A stretch of 33,254 nt of DNA from Candidatus Bathyarchaeota archaeon (GTDB lineage Archaea; Thermoproteota; Bathyarchaeia; Bathyarchaeales; Bathycorpusculaceae): contig PLNS01000013.1 of assembly GCA_003141855.1 (NCBI GenBank), positions 85,370 to 118,623 on the forward strand, given 5' to 3'. The notes under the pieces were generated by a model. The model was given only the letters and a program-made list of their open reading frames with translations. It was not told the DNA's origin and made no database searches. Each line of letters opens with the position of its first letter. Position 1 is the first letter of the stretch. The position numbers were made by a program, and so were the translations under genes. This document shows, piece after piece, positions 31,899 through 33,254 of this stretch.

Positions 31899-32486
31899 TT
31901 AGCGGTTGAAACGGTCGTTTTTCCACACATTGGCGCTGTCACTATAGCCCCTGCGCTCCCAGAACCCCAACTCTTTGCCCCTTGTAAACCGCAAATGCAC
32001 CACCCACAACGCGCTCTTGTAGGCATATTTACTTGGAACAATCAATCGCACGGGAAAACCTAACCCTTCATCCAGCGCTTCACCCTTAAGTTTGTAGGCT
32101 AAGAGCACATCGTCGCCTGCAAGTTCCTCCCGAAAAAGCGAAGTCGTGTAGTTGTCGGCGCACTCAAAAGTCGCGGCTTTCGCCACGTCCTTGGGCTTGA
32201 CGAGTTTCTCGATGTCTCTTATGCACACGCCTTCCCACTTGCAATCCAGTACGCTCCAGCCTTCCACGCAGTGAAAATCGCTGACGGAAACAGTTTGGGG
32301 TAACTTCAGGAAACCATTCCAGCCGAGTTTTACGGGGTTTTCGACTTCGCCGTCAACGGTCAAGGTGTAGCTTTCGAGTTTTAGTTGGGGGTTGGTTGAG
32401 GTTATGCCTAGATGATCAGTACCCCAGCGTAAGATGCGGTCTGTGGCGGTTTGGTCTGGCGGTAATTTTCGGTTTTTAGAAGTCAA
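31899..32486 (-). CDS. Molybdopterin-dependent oxidoreductase (sulfite oxidase/MsrP catalytic-domain family)
   Basis: 195 residues. The PF00174 core is clear: LTVDGEVENPVKLGWNGFLK, then SDFHCVEGWSVLDCKWEGV with Cys73 as the molybdenum-binding cysteine, ECADNYTTSLFREELAGDDV, LLAYKLKGEALDEGLGFPVR, and LIVPSKYAYKSALWVVHLRF. It is the small, single-domain type without dimerisation or haem domains and without a signal peptide, so it may be cytoplasmic. The electron partner and substrate are unknown. The start at 32486 leaves an N-terminal stretch of 20-30 residues before the conserved domain. Confidence 0.9.
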   Translation of the reverse strand: MTSKNRKLPPDQTATDRILRWGTDHLGITSTNPQLKLESYTLTVDGEVENPVKLGWNGFLKLPQTVSVSDFHCVEGWSVLDCKWEGVCIRDIEKLVKPKDVAKAATFECADNYTTSLFREELAGDDVLLAYKLKGEALDEGLGFPVRLIVPSKYAYKSALWVVHLRFTRGKELGFWERRGYSDSANVWKNDRFNR

Positions 32487-32541
32487 GAATTACCACTAAT
32501 CAAACATATCGATTTGGAAGAGAAAAAGGTTGCTTAACCCA

Positions 32542-33254
32542 TCAGCCTGTTTGGAAAAAGCTCGACAGCTGCTTCTGCCTTGGCTCTTCCCTGCTGAAAC
32601 CTGAAACCCTCACGCCGACCCTCCGCACTTCAAGCGTGGATTCCGCCAAGAACTTCTCAAAAAGGGCTCTGACGTTTCTTCTGATTGTTTCTTTGTCTTT
32701 TGCGGGTTGCTCAAGCGTTATGGACCTGCTCTTGCAGCTTAAATCAGTCATAACCACGTAAATCGCCACCTGCCTAAAACTCAGGTTCTTCCCCGCCACT
32801 TCTTTGAAGACGTCTTCGGTTAATTCGTCGGTTTTATGCAGAATAAACTCTAAGTCGCGTGTGTCCTGCTTTAGGGTGCCGATTCGGCTTATTGATTCAG
32901 CTTCACCCTGCTCCACAACGGGTTCGTTGTCTACGGCGTTTGCGGCATTGTGGAAGTAGATGCCCATTGCTTTCCCGAAAACCTCGATAAGCCTTTGCGC
33001 ATCGAACTTTGCCAGGTCGCCGATTGTTTTTATGCCCATCTGCTCCATTTTGGCACAGGTTTTTTTGCCAACACCCAAAAGCCGATCAACCGCCAACGGC
33101 GCAAGGAAAGCCTCTGCCTCGTAGGGTTTGATGATGGTTAAGCCGTCGGGTTTTTGGCTGTCGCAGGCGATTTTGGCGATGAGCTTGTTTGGTCCGACGC
33201 CCACCGAAAATGAGATGCCGACTTGGTTTTTAACGTCAACCTTGATTTTTTGGG
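32542..33254 (-). CDS. dinB: DNA polymerase IV (Y family, DinB/Dpo4), C-terminal part
   Basis: The frame continues past the right edge: reading in from 33252 gives KIKVDVKNQVGISFSVGVGP, then NKLIAKIACDSQKPDGLTII, the palm region of Y-family polymerases. The thumb helix-hairpin-helix follows (PLAVDRLLGVGKKTCAKMEQ, MGIKTIGDLAKFD), then the little-finger domain (ISRIGTLKQDTRDLEFILHK and SFRQVAIYVVMTDL). The tail reads RQKQLSSFFQTG, where Q-K-Q-L-S-S-F-F is a canonical PCNA-interacting box. The enzyme copies past DNA damage. About 237 residues are visible; the catalytic N-terminus lies outside the window. Confidence 0.95.
   Translation of the reverse strand, partial: QKIKVDVKNQVGISFSVGVGPNKLIAKIACDSQKPDGLTIIKPYEAEAFLAPLAVDRLLGVGKKTCAKMEQMGIKTIGDLAKFDAQRLIEVFGKAMGIYFHNAANAVDNEPVVEQGEAESISRIGTLKQDTRDLEFILHKTDELTEDVFKEVAGKNLSFRQVAIYVVMTDLSCKSRSITLEQPAKDKETIRRNVRALFEKFLAESTLEVRRVGVRVSGFSREEPRQKQLSSFFQTG

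Noticed and set aside
1-33254. tRNA, rRNA, CRISPR array and insertion sequences
   Set aside because: By eye no cloverleaf with a T-loop, no repeated spacer pattern and no transposase were found; a covariance-model scan could still reveal a small RNA.

Overview
The window looks like a chromosomal segment of an archaeon. It carries RadA recombinase, an archaeal-type MetRS with two zinc knuckles, a family-4 uracil-DNA glycosylase, an archaeal NFACT/RqcH protein, a Y-family polymerase with a PCNA-binding tail, TATA boxes about 25-40 bases before genes, and many GTG/TTG starts with short Shine-Dalgarno sites. Content and style suggest a Bathyarchaeia-like member of the Thermoproteota. That placement is inference, since there is no rRNA or tRNA gene here to test it.

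Left part (1-9.9 kb). The window opens inside the 3' end of a phage-like tail tube gene, the only trace of a contractile injection system or provirus lying off the left edge. Then come a redox pair (double CDGSH protein and a monothiol thioredoxin), a small Cys-rich protein, a magnesium-type P-type ATPase with an unusual C-terminal winged-helix-like extension, a leftward zinc ribbon/ABC ATPase/ABC-2 permease operon, a two-helix protein resembling a K+ channel without its selectivity filter, and a half-size M16 peptidase.

Middle (9.9-20.1 kb). A gene-poor kilobase holds a 48-residue zinc ribbon missed by simple ORF calling, a palindromic TATA region and twin operators in front of an FtsX-type permease plus its ATPase. 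radA is followed 3 bases later by a small protein ending in a PCNA-interacting (PIP-box-like) motif. Next are a membrane protein, the NFACT/RqcH ribosome-rescue protein, an ABM-domain protein, a decayed GyrI-like gene and a compact family-4 UDG.

Right part (20.1-33.3 kb). Small conserved-looking genes are followed by a barrel protein/methyltransferase pair, an alpha/beta hydrolase, a peroxiredoxin-CysRS operon in which the CysRS has a degenerate zinc site, a cytochrome-b5-like protein, a membrane-anchored zinc-ribbon/beta-repeat protein, MetRS-PHP, divergent glycosyltransferases (GT2 and a GT-C PMT-like enzyme), a PPC/DUF296 protein, a possible broken small gene, a molybdopterin oxidoreductase, and a partial DNA polymerase IV ending in a PIP box.

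The strongest leads are the tail tube remnant, the PIP-tailed partner of RadA, the twin-operator control region of the FtsX exporter, the P-type ATPase fusion and the divergent CysRS. No CRISPR array, tRNA, rRNA or insertion sequence was seen.
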